In this document: positions 46,826-56,151 of the stretch, piece after piece
Layout of the letters: the number at the start of each line of letters is the position of its first letter
How positions within the stretch are numbered: the stretch's first letter is position 1
From: Oligoflexales bacterium
GTDB taxonomy: Bacteria > Bdellovibrionota_B > Oligoflexia > Oligoflexales > RGVZ01
Reading direction: 5' to 3'
Assembly (NCBI GenBank): GCA_947494335.1
Contig: CANLUT010000006.1
Span: 53,176-117,175 of the forward strand
DNA: 64,000 nucleotides
Position numbers and translations under genes: made by a program
Notes under the pieces: generated by a model
Seen by the model: only the letters and a program-made list of their open reading frames with translations
Database searches by the model: none
What the model was told of the DNA's origin: nothing

Positions 46826-49309
46826 ATGGCTAAGCTCTTTACACTGTCGCTACTTGCTTCTGCTGGCTTGACGCTAGCAGCTCCATCTTTCGCCGCTACG
46901 CGAGCTGGGTTGGATATTCGTCCGCTTGCGGACGCTCGGGCGGAATTGAAGCCCAAAGCCTATTCCCCTGAAGAGCGTGAACTGATGGCAAAACAAGCTC
47001 TCATGTTCATCGAGAATCTATACGTCCACCGCGAAGTCAAAATTAAAGACTTCGGCGCTCAAGTTGACCCTGTGCCACGCCTTAAAGACATGGTTAAGCG
47101 CGCCCCGTCCATGAGCGACGAAGAATTCCATAAGACCATGCAGAAGATCTTTTTGGATCTTCATGATCACCACACAAATTACAGCGCTCCGCTGCCGCTA
47201 CGTTGTAGCTACGCCATTGCCCCTCTCCATTTTGCCGACGTATACGACAACGGCACGCTGAAGGTTATCGTTAAGGGCAAAACCAAAGTTGTAGAAGAAG
47301 CCGCTGGCTCAGAGGTTTCGGCCGCTGAACCTGGAGACGAGCTTGTAGCCATAAACGGCAAGCCTATTGTGGAAATTCTCGAAGAACTTCGCAAATGGAG
47401 TGGTGGCGCCAACGACGACGCCATGACCATGGGCGCAATCATGAACCTCTCCCTAGTTCCTTTGGCTGAACAACCTGTTCCAAGTGACAATGAACTCAAT
47501 TATGAGCTGAATCGCAAAGGCGAAAAGCTAACGATCAAGACTCGGTACTTTGCCGCCGTCAATATCCCTTCTTGCGTCAAAGAGGCAGAGGGTACTGCCA
47601 CTGAGAAAACCTTTACTCCGAAACCAAAAAAGAAAAAGAAAAAGAACCGGAAGAACTCCTACTACGACTCCGCATTTGTCCGGGGGGAAAACCCAATCGT
47701 TCGCGACTATAAAGACCTCGTTTTGCCAGACACGGTGTCTCCGTTCGGTGAAGACGGCAAACTTCCAATTGGTCAGTTTTATACGATTTCAACACCCGCT
47801 GGAAAGTTAGCCAAGTTCGACCTCGAGACGTTCGTTCCTGAAGACGAGTCATCAGCTGACGATGTTATCCACAAAGTCAAAGCATTACTCCAAGATGCTC
47901 AAGACAAGACTGAGGCGCTGATCATTGACATGCGCGGAAATGGTGGCGGATTGATCCTTCTTGCTGAGGGACTCACCCAGCTGTTTACCCCAAATAGCGT
48001 GGCCACGATGCCTGTTCGTTATCTGCCAACTGATCTGAACCTTCAGACGTTCCTGCGCGCCAACCAAGGCCGTGAGAATGGCTGGTCTCAAGATACTCGC
48101 GATGGTATCCGTGCCAATGCGCGCTACACGAAGCCGCGCGTAATTACATCAGCTGATGCTGCCAATCGCTACGGTCAGGTTTGGTTCAAGCCTGTTGTCA
48201 TCCTGACAGATGCAACCTGTTACTCAGCATGCGACTTGTTTGCTGCATCGATGCAAGACCACGGTGCTGCAACGATCATCGGAACTCATGCGACAACCGG
48301 TGCAGGTGGTGCCAACGTGATGGATTATGATATTTTCCGTCAAATCTTCGACACCGCTTCTTCTGAAGAAAATCCTTTCGTTAAGCTTCCCGGAGCTCAG
48401 AGCATGCGCGTCTCTTGGCGTCAAACACTTCGGGTCGGAAAGAGCAAAGATCAGCTCATCGAAAACGCAGGCGTGAAGTCAGACATCGTCGTACGCTATG
48501 TGACTGAAGACGTTGTCGGCGGCGAGTCTCGAGTTCTGATGAAAGAAGTACACAAAGCTATCAAGCAAATTCTGCCTCGCTACAAGAGCCACATTGCCCT
48601 GCAATCTAGCCTTATGATGAAAAACGGCGCCTACGCTGAATGGACCGAAAAAGTTCGCGGCATCGACAGTCTTGTCGTTATGCATGCCGGCAAAGTGGTC
48701 GCACAATACGACGTCTCAGAAAATGATAAAGATATTACTGTCAGCCTTACTGATGTGAAAGGCGAGTGGTCCGAGGCTGCATACGACGTCGTCGGTAAAC
48801 TCAATGGTAAGACCCAATTCCGCGTAGTGCGCGAAGTTCGCTGGCGTGGAAAAATGCTCGATGCATCGAAAGAGCTGTCTGAAACATTCAAAGACGGTCT
48901 AAAATTCTGGCATACCCAGCAGATGGCAGGTCCGTCTGGCGAAGGCTGGCAGACCAAGGGCAATGTAGCCAAAGTTGGGAAGGGCGCAAACTACAGCCCT
49001 AACACTACAGCTCAGCTTTATGCATCTATCGCAACCGCCGGCAAAGAAACAGTGACGCTAGACCTCGCCATGAAAATGGAGACCGAAGATGACATGGACT
49101 ACGTCAATATCATCGTTAGAGACCCAGCGACAGGCGACGAGGAGTATGTAGCGTCTGTTTCCGGCACATTCGATATCAGCCCAGACCAGAAAATCGAAAT
49201 CCCGACCAAGGGTGCCGATCAATTAGAAATCGTGTTTGAATTCATGAGCGATGAAAACTGGAACATGAAAGGTCCAGAAATCAGAAAGCTCGCGATTCAG
49301 ACTCTCTAA
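46826..49309 (+). CDS. Large exported S41-family peptidase
   Basis: 827 residues with a signal peptide (about 1-23). A PDZ-like segment (about 145-200) is followed by a lysine-rich tract (about 267-275, KKKKKK flanked by Pro and Arg/Asn), then the S41 core: LIIDMRGNGGG, and TDATCYSACDLFAA with the probable nucleophile Ser467. The GTHATTGAGGA stretch after it lacks the Lys of the CtpA dyad and looks closer to S41B/tricorn types. The last 200 residues form a beta-rich domain. Likely processes periplasmic or surface proteins. Ends at a strong terminator. Confidence 0.88.
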   Translation: MAKLFTLSLLASAGLTLAAPSFAATRAGLDIRPLADARAELKPKAYSPEERELMAKQALMFIENLYVHREVKIKDFGAQVDPVPRLKDMVKRAPSMSDEEFHKTMQKIFLDLHDHHTNYSAPLPLRCSYAIAPLHFADVYDNGTLKVIVKGKTKVVEEAAGSEVSAAEPGDELVAINGKPIVEILEELRKWSGGANDDAMTMGAIMNLSLVPLAEQPVPSDNELNYELNRKGEKLTIKTRYFAAVNIPSCVKEAEGTATEKTFTPKPKKKKKKNRKNSYYDSAFVRGENPIVRDYKDLVLPDTVSPFGEDGKLPIGQFYTISTPAGKLAKFDLETFVPEDESSADDVIHKVKALLQDAQDKTEALIIDMRGNGGGLILLAEGLTQLFTPNSVATMPVRYLPTDLNLQTFLRANQGRENGWSQDTRDGIRANARYTKPRVITSADAANRYGQVWFKPVVILTDATCYSACDLFAASMQDHGAATIIGTHATTGAGGANVMDYDIFRQIFDTASSEENPFVKLPGAQSMRVSWRQTLRVGKSKDQLIENAGVKSDIVVRYVTEDVVGGESRVLMKEVHKAIKQILPRYKSHIALQSSLMMKNGAYAEWTEKVRGIDSLVVMHAGKVVAQYDVSENDKDITVSLTDVKGEWSEAAYDVVGKLNGKTQFRVVREVRWRGKMLDASKELSETFKDGLKFWHTQQMAGPSGEGWQTKGNVAKVGKGANYSPNTTAQLYASIATAGKETVTLDLAMKMETEDDMDYVNIIVRDPATGDEEYVASVSGTFDISPDQKIEIPTKGADQLEIVFEFMSDENWNMKGPEIRKLAIQTL

Positions 49310-49330
49310 TTGATCTCGCAGCAGAAACAC

Positions 49331-49368
49331 AAAAAAGCCCCGGCAGATGCCGGGGCTTTTCTTTTTTT
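49331..49368. terminator. Bidirectional rho-independent terminator
   Basis: GCCCCGGCA / TGCCGGGGC, perfect 9-bp stem with a 2-nt formal loop, flanked by six A on the left and TTTTCTTTTTTT on the right. Serves both the S41 gene and the converging lipoprotein gene. Confidence 0.93.
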
Positions 49369-49370
49369 GA

Positions 49371-49934
49371 TCACTTGTTTGTAATAATGACCGGGGGAGC
49401 CAATTCGACCGTGGCCACGTCTTTGAATAAAATTCGCAGGTCTTCAATCTTAAACTTGGTCTGCTTTGGAGCGTTGCAGATGCGACCTCTGCAGCTCGCT
49501 ATCATCTTCATGCACCCAAGACCCTCAATCGCAGCTGGACTTGAGATACCGACAGCATCGATCATCTGACTCGAATTTTCGCCGTTTGGTATAGTGGTAG
49601 CCTCACCACTAAATTCTATGGATGAATCTTTCGGGATCATTCGTCGTTCTAAAGTCGCCTCACGCGCATAAAAACCGCAAACGACATAGTGCTGATACTC
49701 AGTACCTTCATATTCGTTGATTGACGTGTAGTAAGTCAAAGGACCGATGAGCACCTGCTCACGATTGGCCGGAATTTCGATATCTTTTAGTAATACTAAT
49801 TTCGAGCCACGACCAATGGAGGCGAACTCATGCTTTGCCGCGTCATCCTTTAAGGAAGACCCCTGCTCTTTGACGCCACATGCTGAAGTTAGGGCTAACA
49901 TCGCTGTAACAAAACACGTCTTCATTGCTTTCAT
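49371..49934 (-). CDS. Lipoprotein of unknown function
   Basis: 187 residues. Signal sequence with lipobox TSAC (about residue 19), then about 165 residues containing three or four further cysteines (VVCGFYA; CMKMIASCRGRIC) likely in disulfides. No family recognised. I chose ATG 49934, with AAGGA upstream; a second ATG three codons later is possible. Confidence 0.7.
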   Translation of the reverse strand: MKAMKTCFVTAMLALTSACGVKEQGSSLKDDAAKHEFASIGRGSKLVLLKDIEIPANREQVLIGPLTYYTSINEYEGTEYQHYVVCGFYAREATLERRMIPKDSSIEFSGEATTIPNGENSSQMIDAVGISSPAAIEGLGCMKMIASCRGRICNAPKQTKFKIEDLRILFKDVATVELAPPVIITNK

Positions 49935-50090
49935 GGCAGGGTTCCTTCTCAATAAAAATCTTGCGCCCAAATCCTACACCCAAGCCACAGCAATCTCCAT
50001 GCCGACTTTAAATAACTGTTTTTATTTGATTTTTTAGTAAAAAGGTGTCGGAATTATTGACACCTGTGCGCGGTCAGTAGGCCTGGGCCA

Positions 50091-51245
50091 CTAGGACCTC
50101 AGGCTCTTCATCGCTGCTGCCACCCCAGCACCCAATTGGAACTTATACCCCTCATCAGCAAATGCAAACTCCAATGCTGCTAAGCCTTCGATAAGCATAA
50201 AGGGACTCACAAAACCTAAGTGACTAAACCTTATAATTTTGCCTTTCAAGTCATCTTGCCCACCTGAAATGATGGCGCCGTATCTCGACTTTGCAGTGGT
50301 CAAAATTTTTGAGCCGTCGATGCCACTCGGCACCTTGATGGCCGTTAAAACACTGGAGACCGCTGACTCGTCAACAAAAAGATCAAGCCCCATAGCTCTG
50401 ACAGCTGCGCGCGAGGCCGCTGCCAGCCGCGCATGGTGGTCTGCAAATCGCTTCGGACCGATTTCAGCAATCTCCTTTAAGGCGACATGTAAACTTTGAA
50501 TAAGAGAGACCCCTGGGGTCCAGGCTGTACGTCCCGTTTCCTGCCCTGCCCTCTCCTTTTCTAAATCAAAATAAAACTTGGCACGGCTCGACCTAGATTT
50601 CCACGCGCGATCAGAGAGCGCCACGAAACTCAGACCCGGGGCAACACCAAAACCTTTTTGACTACCGGCAGTGACAGCGTCGAGATGATGTTCATCCATC
50701 TTGATCTCGTGGGCACCAAGAGAGGAAATCGCGTCTGCAACAATCAGTGTTTCAGTGGAAAGGGCACGCACCTGTGATGCGATGGCGGACACATCCAGTC
50801 GAGCACCCGTAGACGTCTCGTGTGCTTGAAAGAAGATGGCTCGCGGTTTTGGGCAAGTTTTAAACGCTTCCGCGATTTGCTGGGAGGTCGGAGTCGAACC
50901 GTACTTGACCGAAATCGCGGTCACTTGGTTACCATAAATTTGATTGAGCTTCTGCCAGCGCTCGCCAAACTTACCTGCAACAATCACAATCACCTGATCA
51001 CCGGGACTCGTGAGATTTACCACCACCGCTTCCATCGCCCCTGTACCGGAGCAGGTCAAGATAACCGGTTGGGTACTAGTGCCAAATAAGGGCTTCAGCA
51101 TCCGGACACAGTCCATGACGACCGCCTCAAAGTCTTTACTGCGGTGATAAATATCGCTATCAAGCGCAGCCTGCTTGCTCCCCCAAGGCTGGGGGGTCGG
51201 CCCCGGGCAAAAGAGTCGATTGGGAGTAAAAAGTTCGCGGTCCAT
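50091..51245 (-). CDS. Class V aminotransferase (alanine-glyoxylate/serine-pyruvate type)
   Basis: 384 residues. FCPGPTPQP at the N-terminus, TCSGTGAMEAVV, ETSTGARLD, VADAISSLGA and the PLP-lysine in AGSQKGFGVAPGLSF define the AGAT/phosphoserine-aminotransferase-like group. The PLP enzyme moves an amino group from alanine or serine to a keto acid such as glyoxylate. Its Shine-Dalgarno GGAGGT lies inside a perfect hairpin (51249-51280), which should control its translation. It follows the polysaccharide operon by 43 nt on the same strand. Confidence 0.9.
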   Translation of the reverse strand: MDRELFTPNRLFCPGPTPQPWGSKQAALDSDIYHRSKDFEAVVMDCVRMLKPLFGTSTQPVILTCSGTGAMEAVVVNLTSPGDQVIVIVAGKFGERWQKLNQIYGNQVTAISVKYGSTPTSQQIAEAFKTCPKPRAIFFQAHETSTGARLDVSAIASQVRALSTETLIVADAISSLGAHEIKMDEHHLDAVTAGSQKGFGVAPGLSFVALSDRAWKSRSSRAKFYFDLEKERAGQETGRTAWTPGVSLIQSLHVALKEIAEIGPKRFADHHARLAAASRAAVRAMGLDLFVDESAVSSVLTAIKVPSGIDGSKILTTAKSRYGAIISGGQDDLKGKIIRFSHLGFVSPFMLIEGLAALEFAFADEGYKFQLGAGVAAAMKSLRS

Positions 51246-51248
51246 GGG

Positions 51249-51280
51249 TAATGACCTCCAACATTATTTGGAGGTCATTA
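51249..51280 (-). promoter_or_regulatory. Perfect 13-bp inverted repeat hiding a ribosome-binding site
   Basis: TAATGACCTCCAA and its exact complement flank a 6-nt loop. On the minus strand the 3' arm contains GGAGGT, 8 nt before the aminotransferase ATG at 51245. No U-tract follows, so it is not an ordinary terminator. It could be an RNA switch (thermometer or protein-bound leader) or a DNA operator. Confidence 0.7.
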
Positions 51281-51288
51281 TACGTCCA

Positions 51289-52560
51289 TCAATCTTTAAA
51301 CGCCTCACGAATTTCCTTTTCGGTCTCAGATTTCCCCAGTGGACTAAAGCCCTGGTCGGTTGGACCTTGCAACTTAGGATCTACCGAAACGTCCCAAAAG
51401 TAGACACCTTTGTACCAAGGAAATCCAGCTTCATGAAAAGACTTGAAAAATGCTCGGTACGCAGCCGCCTGGTGAGCAGCATTCATTTCACCAGCTCGGG
51501 AAACATATTCGAATGGGTTGACAAAGCCCCGAGTAATGGAGCGAAAGCCTACCTCTTTAAAGATCGCCGTCTTTGGCACGCCAACGACCGACTCAATCTC
51601 CACGAATACGTTATCTAACTGTGTTGCGTATCGATCACTGGTCTCCCGCAGGGTCTCGGCGAGCTGCAGCGTACTCATCATTGAGTAGTTTGTTCCGGGA
51701 TTTCCAAAGCTGCGATACATGTCAATTCCAATGACATCTAGCTCTTTCCAGAAGGCACAAAGATCCTGCCATATCTTTAATTGCGCAGGGTCAGTCGGAT
51801 TGGCTAGGTCGACAATCCGGTAGCGCCAACGGGCAATCTCACCACCAAATTCTGCTGCGGTCGGTCCGACAGCCTTGTCGTCGGTGAAATTAATATCGTA
51901 CATAAGGCGTACTTTTGCCCCCAACCTCTGCCTTGTGTATTTTAAAAGCTCAAGCCAACGCCCGGGGAAGCCATGCGGATGCTCTTTCCATTGATCCTCA
52001 ATACCCACAGTCATTGAGTACAATTCCGCACCGATCGTAAACTCCTCAACTTGGGTTATTTTCGCAATTGTCATGTAGATATCAAGATAGGTTTTAAATG
52101 ATTCAAACCATGCATTAGGATCACGGGGTTGAATATTCCCGTGCCACCAATTTTTTTGAGTACCATCAGGCAAGCTTTCGATCACCGGAGTTCGCCCAGC
52201 ACTGTCGACCACAAAAAAAATTGGTCTAATACCAACGGTCATACCCTTGCTTTTGATATACGCAATGAAACGACGATAGCGTTCGCGCTCTGCGGCACGA
52301 TCAGATAATGAAGTCATGGGGATAACTTCTATGCCTTTGGGATCCCGCATAATCGCGCGGGGACTAAGGCTAATATGACGACCACCGAGACTATGAATCT
52401 GATCTACAGCTTTTTGGGCCTCTGTTTTACTAGAGGGATCTGGACTCGCATCATACTTATAATCACCAATCTCTGTTAGAGAAAACCCTTGTACTAAATC
52501 GGAAGCCATAAGCGTTGCCGACTGCCAAAACAGAAAAGCCCACAAAAAGTATCGAACCAT
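51289..52560 (-). CDS. Exported GH113-like glycoside hydrolase
   Basis: 423 residues with a signal peptide (about 1-19). TIM-barrel glycosidase resembling GH113 mannanases: GGRHISLSPRAI, the WWHGNIQPRDPNAWFESF block, FTIGAELYSM with candidate acid/base Glu179, DVIGIDMYRSFG, and FKEVGFRS with candidate nucleophile Glu336. Likely cuts or trims a beta-linked polysaccharide in the periplasm. Last gene of the five-gene operon, 2 nt after the preceding gene; GAGGAGAT before the ATG. Confidence 0.8.
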   Translation of the reverse strand: MVRYFLWAFLFWQSATLMASDLVQGFSLTEIGDYKYDASPDPSSKTEAQKAVDQIHSLGGRHISLSPRAIMRDPKGIEVIPMTSLSDRAAERERYRRFIAYIKSKGMTVGIRPIFFVVDSAGRTPVIESLPDGTQKNWWHGNIQPRDPNAWFESFKTYLDIYMTIAKITQVEEFTIGAELYSMTVGIEDQWKEHPHGFPGRWLELLKYTRQRLGAKVRLMYDINFTDDKAVGPTAAEFGGEIARWRYRIVDLANPTDPAQLKIWQDLCAFWKELDVIGIDMYRSFGNPGTNYSMMSTLQLAETLRETSDRYATQLDNVFVEIESVVGVPKTAIFKEVGFRSITRGFVNPFEYVSRAGEMNAAHQAAAYRAFFKSFHEAGFPWYKGVYFWDVSVDPKLQGPTDQGFSPLGKSETEKEIREAFKD

Positions 52561-52562
52561 CT

Positions 52563-54365
52563 CTATCTCCTCATCGTTAAACGATTAAAAACTGTATGAC
52601 AAGCCACACCCCGACCTGCCAAAATATACTCAACTTCTATTTGCTGCTCGGACAAGAACAAAACTCTTGCCTGAGCAAACCGACCAACGTCTAGCTGTCC
52701 AGAGGTTAACGTCACAGCACGGGCCAGAGGATTAATGACACCGTACGCAAAAGGCACCGCAATCCACGCATCCTGGTCCATCCAATTTCCCACGACCCTT
52801 CGCCCGACTTGACTGATCCGTAACTGAATATCATGTCCCCCGCAGGTTCCAGACCATAGAGATGTCACATCCCCCAACGGTGGACCCGGAAGCTCTCGGT
52901 CAAAGCTTGTCACAAGCTCCTCTTTGCATGCGCGAAACAGATCCTGCCCCATCGGTGCGCCAAACGAACCAAAAATACAGTTAGAGTTCTCCTCGAGCTG
53001 GAAATATAGATCTGCTATGTTGTCGGCCGGTAGCTGGCCTTCCGTATTATCAAAAGGATAGCGAGTGGATTGAAATAGGGCTCTGTTGCTATCGTATTCG
53101 AAGTAAAAAACTGAATAAGGCACTTCAAACCCGGTCCTTAGATCGCGAAAACTCATCGTCGCCGCAATTCTCCCGCCACCCGTATGGAGAATCGTCAAGG
53201 TACCGCCTCCTAGTTTATCAAACCTAACCCCATAGGTTCCCTCGAAGTTCTTAAAATAGACACGTTTTATAATCTGTAAACGACTAGCAAAAGCGTCGAT
53301 CGATACTTGCTGCTGGCTCATCCCCAAATCTCCTAATCGCGCAGAAAGGCTCTTAGCTAGATTAAGGAGAAAATCTACCTGATCCCGATAAACTAACCGA
53401 TCGCTCAGAGTCACCAGTAAATTAGCGATATTGGCAACAACGGCTGCTGGAAGAATTTGGACCGCCCGATTTAATTCATCCTCAGGAACTGCCCCCCGCA
53501 AGTTTATGAGTCGCTGAAAGGCGTCATTTATGGAGCTTGCCGCAGCATTTTGCAGGCTGATCGGAGCACGCGGATTAGACCTGACGGCCTTGTCGAATAT
53601 ACATGCGAATCGAAGAGAACGTAGTACCTTAGGTACCGTATCAGCCTGAGAGGCCAACGAATGCATGTATGCATCAACCTCACTCAGCGCCGCAATGGCC
53701 CACACCTTTGAGATAATCAACTCTATATTTTCATCTGTCAGATTTGAAATATCGCGAAAAGCCCGTTTAACCACCGTAGCTTGAAAATCCTCAAAGGAGA
53801 GAATCACAAAAAAATCCGCACGTACCGCGTTTGCTAGAGAAATCACCCAGGCACTTTTATCGATCCAATTCAGAGTCACGGTTAAAGGTGCGTCATCTAT
53901 CAGGTATTGATCTTGTTGTTCAGCGAAGTTATTGCGACCATTATTATCCGCATACTTCATGAAAGCCTCAATATACTCCGCTTTATCAATATCGAGCCTA
54001 AGCCACTTGGTTGATGCGTTAGTTACAGCAAAGCCAAAAATCTTCACTACTGACTGCCCCATGGATTCTAAATTGTATTCAGCCTCTAGGACCGCTAGGT
54101 CATCCAAGATGAGAAGGTATGGATACAGCTCCTCTTTGGTGGGAACAATGGGGATAAGAGCCGTCAGATCACTGATAGCTTTGATCATTTCAATACGACC
54201 ACGCTTTGACTCCGTGATAAGCTGATCTGGGGAGGGGCTGATCGCTGACGATGCTAGTGACCAGCAGAAACAAACGCTTATCAGTAATATTTGAAATAGT
54301 GTCTTTTTAGACCAGCCGGACCAAATGCCGACAAGCCTTTCACTCGGTACACAATTAAGTTTCAT
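52563..54365 (-). CDS. Exported protein of unknown function in the polysaccharide operon
   Basis: 600 residues. Signal peptide with an extended N-region (hydrophobic part about 24-42). Residues about 45-370 look all-helical (TPR-like alternation of Leu/Ala/Ile). The C-terminal 230 residues contain two similar beta-rich segments (FEGTYGVRF ... GQDLF and WSGTCGGHDIQLRISQ ... CHTVFNRL) resembling lipocalin-like or carbohydrate-binding sheets, with a conserved 'GT-G' opening. No family recognised. Start overlaps the DUF2334 gene by 11 nt. A helical-repeat plus beta-domain design recalls periplasmic scaffolds such as the TPR part of PgaA or AlgK, but this is inference. Confidence 0.75.
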   Translation of the reverse strand: MKLNCVPSERLVGIWSGWSKKTLFQILLISVCFCWSLASSAISPSPDQLITESKRGRIEMIKAISDLTALIPIVPTKEELYPYLLILDDLAVLEAEYNLESMGQSVVKIFGFAVTNASTKWLRLDIDKAEYIEAFMKYADNNGRNNFAEQQDQYLIDDAPLTVTLNWIDKSAWVISLANAVRADFFVILSFEDFQATVVKRAFRDISNLTDENIELIISKVWAIAALSEVDAYMHSLASQADTVPKVLRSLRFACIFDKAVRSNPRAPISLQNAAASSINDAFQRLINLRGAVPEDELNRAVQILPAAVVANIANLLVTLSDRLVYRDQVDFLLNLAKSLSARLGDLGMSQQQVSIDAFASRLQIIKRVYFKNFEGTYGVRFDKLGGGTLTILHTGGGRIAATMSFRDLRTGFEVPYSVFYFEYDSNRALFQSTRYPFDNTEGQLPADNIADLYFQLEENSNCIFGSFGAPMGQDLFRACKEELVTSFDRELPGPPLGDVTSLWSGTCGGHDIQLRISQVGRRVVGNWMDQDAWIAVPFAYGVINPLARAVTLTSGQLDVGRFAQARVLFLSEQQIEVEYILAGRGVACHTVFNRLTMRR

Positions 54366-56151
54366 TCAGTTTTACCTCAATTGTTGGTTTTCTCTTTGGC
54401 AGCGTATTGGCGCGAGTCCAATCTTTGATATCGATGAATTCGTATCCATATTCCCGAACAGCTATGATTAGACGCTCTACTTCAGAGACATCTCCTGGAA
54501 ATAGTCCAAGTCCTGCGTTTTCCCGAGCAGATATGCAGAAAGGATGAATAAAAAACGAACCCCAAACGTCGCGGAGCACACGGTTTCGTTTTAGATTGGC
54601 AATCATCCCATCAACTGTCTGAATCCGAAAAACCTGCTCGTTCAAAAACGACTGAACATTACCAACATTTTCAGGAATAACTCGCTGGCCATAGATATCT
54701 CCATAAATTTCATAAGGGAAAAACTGGCCGTTTGGCAGCTGACGTTGATCGAACGTAACTTCAAGATCCTTCAAGATCCTCTCGCGCTCCGCTCGCCCTG
54801 CGGTCATGGAGCGGTCCATTGCCAAACCTTCCGGCAGATTTTTTGACTGACGCCACGAATGCGGGAAGTAGATATGACGACCTGCCGTCCATGAAAAAAT
54901 CTGCGAAAAAATCCGATAGGATAAAGGAGAAGCCTGATAATGCGGAGTGACCCACCCAACAAAATCAATCTCTGCCAACTCTAGAATATCAAGACCATCC
55001 TCAAGTCGCCCAAGTAGAAACGGCACATTATCTTCTGGTACAGCTCGATTATTTACGCGGTCCCAAAACTCGAAATCAGAGCCGGTCACTCCGGAAAATG
55101 GATTCCTCATTCTACCATACTGATGCGTTACTCCATGATACAAAAATGATCCACCTGCGGCTTTTGCATAGTTCAAAGCGTCTTTTATTATCGAGTCTCG
55201 GGTCAGTGGAACGAAGCGATTTGTGACATTATAAACCTCGACTCCAAACGGATCCGAGAAAATTGGAATTACTGTCATAACAAAGGGAACGGAGTGCTTC
55301 TTCAAAGCATCAATTAAATTGAATAGCTGCCATAACGGAATCATGGCATGTACGTCCTCTACTCTAAAAAGTGCCGGCCGGGGTCCAGATGTTCGTCGAG
55401 GCTTCTCTTTCAAAATATCAAAAAGCAAATCACAAAAAATGAGGTAACGGTCAGACTCAATGGCGTATGAAAATGGGCTATCCCCTATCAGCCACTTATT
55501 ACTCTTCTGCACAATATAGGGGATTTCTGGCACCTGAAGTGTTGAGTGCGAGGCCCATGATATGACATTTTCGCGATCTTTCTCGTCAAGCACATCAAAC
55601 ATTGATATTTCGAAGGCCGCATGAAACCTGGTTGGATCCTTCGGATCCCATTCGCCATACTTCTCAAATTTCTCACCTTTATAAGAGTAAAATCGGTAGA
55701 AACCAGGGCGCCGCTTCGAATCTAAACGACCGGACTCCAGTTTAGTCAAACCTTTGAACGACAACCCCCAAAGAGACTTGAGCCTAGTGTTACCAAGTTT
55801 CCAACTGTTGTAACCAGCCCAGACGACACTTTTCTTTGTGGATACGAAATCCTCCAAGAATGACTCTGGAACAGGAGCCTCATAATAAGTCGACAGGTAG
55901 ATAGTAGCTTTGCATGATTCGATGCCGCCAGACTTATAGGTCGCCATGGGCGCAAGCTTCACTTGATAATACGGAAAATGGCCTAAGACGTTCTCCAAAA
56001 ACATTGAATGTACTCTACCAAAATACGTCATTCTCTCGTCGCCAAGGATCGCATCATAATAGATCTGCAGACACTCGTCGCCATCGCTTGAAGCGGGATT
56101 CCCTTTCAAGCAGGATACAATTAAAACGACGATGAAAAAAAATCGACTCAT
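54355..56151 (-). CDS. DUF2334 protein, predicted polysaccharide deacetylase
   Basis: 598 residues with a short signal peptide (about 1-21). The DUF2334 domain (roughly 240-470), a divergent branch of the NodB-like deacetylase fold, shows LFRVEDVHAMIPLWQL (metal Asp candidate), VTVIPIFSDPFG, FLYHGVTHQYGRMRNPFSG (metal His candidates) and WVTPHYQASPLSYRI. The first 240 residues (YYDAILGD... MGDSPFSYAIE) are a separate domain I cannot name. It probably removes acetyl groups from the exported polymer. ATGA overlap with the glycosyltransferase gene. Confidence 0.85.
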   Translation of the reverse strand: MSRFFFIVVLIVSCLKGNPASSDGDECLQIYYDAILGDERMTYFGRVHSMFLENVLGHFPYYQVKLAPMATYKSGGIESCKATIYLSTYYEAPVPESFLEDFVSTKKSVVWAGYNSWKLGNTRLKSLWGLSFKGLTKLESGRLDSKRRPGFYRFYSYKGEKFEKYGEWDPKDPTRFHAAFEISMFDVLDEKDRENVISWASHSTLQVPEIPYIVQKSNKWLIGDSPFSYAIESDRYLIFCDLLFDILKEKPRRTSGPRPALFRVEDVHAMIPLWQLFNLIDALKKHSVPFVMTVIPIFSDPFGVEVYNVTNRFVPLTRDSIIKDALNYAKAAGGSFLYHGVTHQYGRMRNPFSGVTGSDFEFWDRVNNRAVPEDNVPFLLGRLEDGLDILELAEIDFVGWVTPHYQASPLSYRIFSQIFSWTAGRHIYFPHSWRQSKNLPEGLAMDRSMTAGRAERERILKDLEVTFDQRQLPNGQFFPYEIYGDIYGQRVIPENVGNVQSFLNEQVFRIQTVDGMIANLKRNRVLRDVWGSFFIHPFCISARENAGLGLFPGDVSEVERLIIAVREYGYEFIDIKDWTRANTLPKRKPTIEVKLNET

